64,000 nucleotides of DNA, from NCBI GenBank assembly GCA_016716305.1, contig JADJWP010000001.1, positions 62,001 to 126,000 of the forward strand, in the 5' to 3' direction. The position numbers and the translations under genes were made by a program. This DNA comes from Chloracidobacterium sp. GTDB lineage: Bacteria; Acidobacteriota; Blastocatellia; Pyrinomonadales; Pyrinomonadaceae. This document shows, piece after piece, positions 62,732 through 64,000 of the stretch. The first letter of the stretch is position 1; the number at the start of each line of letters is the position of its first letter. The notes beneath the pieces are model-generated. The model did not search any database, was not told where the DNA came from, and worked only from the letters and a program-made list of their open reading frames with translations.

Positions 62732-64000
62732 ATGGCACTAGGCATTATCATCCACATTTCGGTCGGCTCTGAGAAAAGAACGGAGTTCTTTTCCGATGAA
62801 CGGCTGAGCATCGGTTCAGATGAAACGTGTGACCTCCAGATTCACAGCAGACAGCTCGAATCGTCGGGCGTTTGGCTTCAATTGGAGAACACCGAAGGTG
62901 TGTCTCGCGTCATCAATTTCGATCCCTCGCTTGGGCTGACCATAAATGACAAGCCGATTCGGCGGTTTATAGCGATATCTGACGGCGATGTTGTCAAGAT
63001 CGATTCGGCCGACATCTCGTTCGCATTTTTCACGCTCGCCGAAAAGCCCTCGCTGATCACGACAAAGCGGAACGACCCGCATGTAGCACCGTTCATCTCC
63101 GACGCTGCCCTCGACGCCGCAGCTTCGCCTCAGCGTGATGATGCCAAGGCGTTCTTACGCGAATTTACCCGCGAGCTGATGCGGGAGATCAGTTGGACGA
63201 CCAAGGCGATAACCCTTGTCCTTTCGGTCGGGTTTCTTACAGGTATTTTGTATCTGGGCTACGCCGTAAGTTCTGAATTGCGGGCCAATCGCATCCAGGC
63301 CGAACAACAGAAAGACATTATCTCAAGGCTCGAAGAACAGCTCGGGACGGCCAGCAATCAGCTTGGGGAATTGGATAAGACCAACCGCGAGTTGATCCGC
63401 TCGCAGTCGCTCGCACAAAACGTTCGTGTCGAATACGGTGGCGGCATCTGCCTGATCGTAGGTGTTTATGACCTAGTGGATCGAGGCACCGGAAAGGTCT
63501 TGCGCTATCCCGATCCGCAGTCTTATCAAGGAAGTCCGTACGAGCCGCCTTCCGAAGATGGTGCGCCGCAGCCGTCAACGCCTCCGACGCAGTTGACGAC
63601 CGAAGGAGCAGGTTCGCCTGTGGAATACGACTTTATCGGAACCGGATTTCACGTCGGCAGCGGCTATATTGTAACGAACCGGCATGTGCTCCAGCCCTGG
63701 ACCGAGGACGAGATCGTTCAGGCAATGATCCGAGATTCGCGCGGACGTGCCCGCGTCAAGCGTTTGGTCATCTACTTCCCTAATCTGCCTCAGCCTTTTC
63801 CGCTTAAAGTGTTACGGACCGGAGGTAAAGAAGACGTCGCTGTCGCCTCTATCGATGCTGCTTTGATGCCGCCCGAGATCCCGACACTACCCCTCGAGAA
63901 TGACTCCGAGGCCTCGACGATCGGAAAAACGGTCGTCACGATGGGTTACCCGAGCGGACCAGACCGCCTGCTTGCAATGGTCGATGACGAGGAAGCCAAA
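62732..64000 (+). CDS. FHA-like domain, membrane helix and trypsin-like protease (partial)
   Basis: The frame starts at ATG 62732 and leaves the window after 423 codons. Residues 1-105 resemble an FHA domain (LSIGSDETCDLQI, INDKPIRRF, SDGDVVKI). A membrane helix lies near 155-180 (AITLVLSVGFLTGILYLGY), and a coiled coil follows (about 183-225). A trypsin-like domain begins near residue 285 (GTGFHVGSGYIVTNRHVL). His318 and Asp368 (EDVAVASID) are the likely catalytic residues; the serine lies beyond the window. It could be an HtrA/DegP-like envelope protease with a cytoplasmic phospho-Thr-sensing domain. Confidence 0.78.
   Translation, partial: MALGIIIHISVGSEKRTEFFSDERLSIGSDETCDLQIHSRQLESSGVWLQLENTEGVSRVINFDPSLGLTINDKPIRRFIAISDGDVVKIDSADISFAFFTLAEKPSLITTKRNDPHVAPFISDAALDAAASPQRDDAKAFLREFTRELMREISWTTKAITLVLSVGFLTGILYLGYAVSSELRANRIQAEQQKDIISRLEEQLGTASNQLGELDKTNRELIRSQSLAQNVRVEYGGGICLIVGVYDLVDRGTGKVLRYPDPQSYQGSPYEPPSEDGAPQPSTPPTQLTTEGAGSPVEYDFIGTGFHVGSGYIVTNRHVLQPWTEDEIVQAMIRDSRGRARVKRLVIYFPNLPQPFPLKVLRTGGKEDVAVASIDAALMPPEIPTLPLENDSEASTIGKTVVTMGYPSGPDRLLAMVDDEEAK

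Overview
This window looks like chromosomal DNA from a free-living, Gram-negative heterotroph. I infer an Acidobacteriota member, probably Blastocatellia-like. The reasons are moderate G+C, an Oar-like TonB receptor with an N-terminal carboxypeptidase-regulatory-like domain, large secreted beta-helix proteins, bshC for bacillithiol, and split glycine decarboxylase subunits. The sequence alone cannot confirm this. I found no rRNA, tRNA, CRISPR array or prophage.

Layout. 1-4600: the start of a PQQ/sorbosone-dehydrogenase-like gene (runs off the left edge), yraN, a secreted S9 peptidase and a ChaN-like protein. 4716-12202: two very large secreted beta-helix proteins on the minus strand that share modules; the second also carries a GH18-like barrel. 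12691-14684: atpD-atpC, away from the other ATP synthase genes. 14906-21376 (plus): phoH-ybeY, zwf-pgl-corC-like, a peroxiredoxin and a small biotinyl carrier protein. 21379-24217 (minus): an aromatic amino-acid operon (chorismate mutase, prephenate dehydratase, DAHP synthase, then a K+ channel) preceded by a promoter, a Phe/Tyr-rich leader peptide and an intrinsic terminator. 24225-34681 (minus): argH, a secreted PIG-L deacetylase, a sodium:solute symporter with a tiny membrane protein, a TonB receptor and a ROK regulator. This looks like one nutrient-uptake locus with a candidate operator. 34847-38516: bshC-mutL. 38632-46045: a BNR-repeat protein, an OmpA-like outer-membrane protein, glutamate dehydrogenase and LarE. 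46176-48779: a TPR protein plus two secreted proteins I do not recognise. 48913-55454: the glycine cleavage operon gcvT-gcvH-gcvPA-(three extra genes)-gcvPB. 55549-59834: an SRPBCC protein, a small secreted protein behind a CRP-like site, and pntAB. 59837-60527: a RAYT-type transposase element with 34-bp terminal inverted repeats, sitting between pntB and a second, diverged copy of the pntB 3' end. 60605-64000: a secreted hypothetical, a methyltransferase, a 2Fe-2S ferredoxin-like protein, and an FHA-membrane-protease gene that runs off the right edge.

The strongest new signal is at 24021-24217. It has all the parts of a ribosome-mediated attenuator: TTGACA-17-TAGTAT promoter, a 25-residue leader peptide with a F-S-S-F-Y-F-F run, a competing pairing, and an 11-bp terminator hairpin followed by a T tract. 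It precedes enzymes that lack the usual allosteric domains. The second is the RAYT element, because the two pntB tails differ at seven positions within the last 60 nt and every difference is synonymous.
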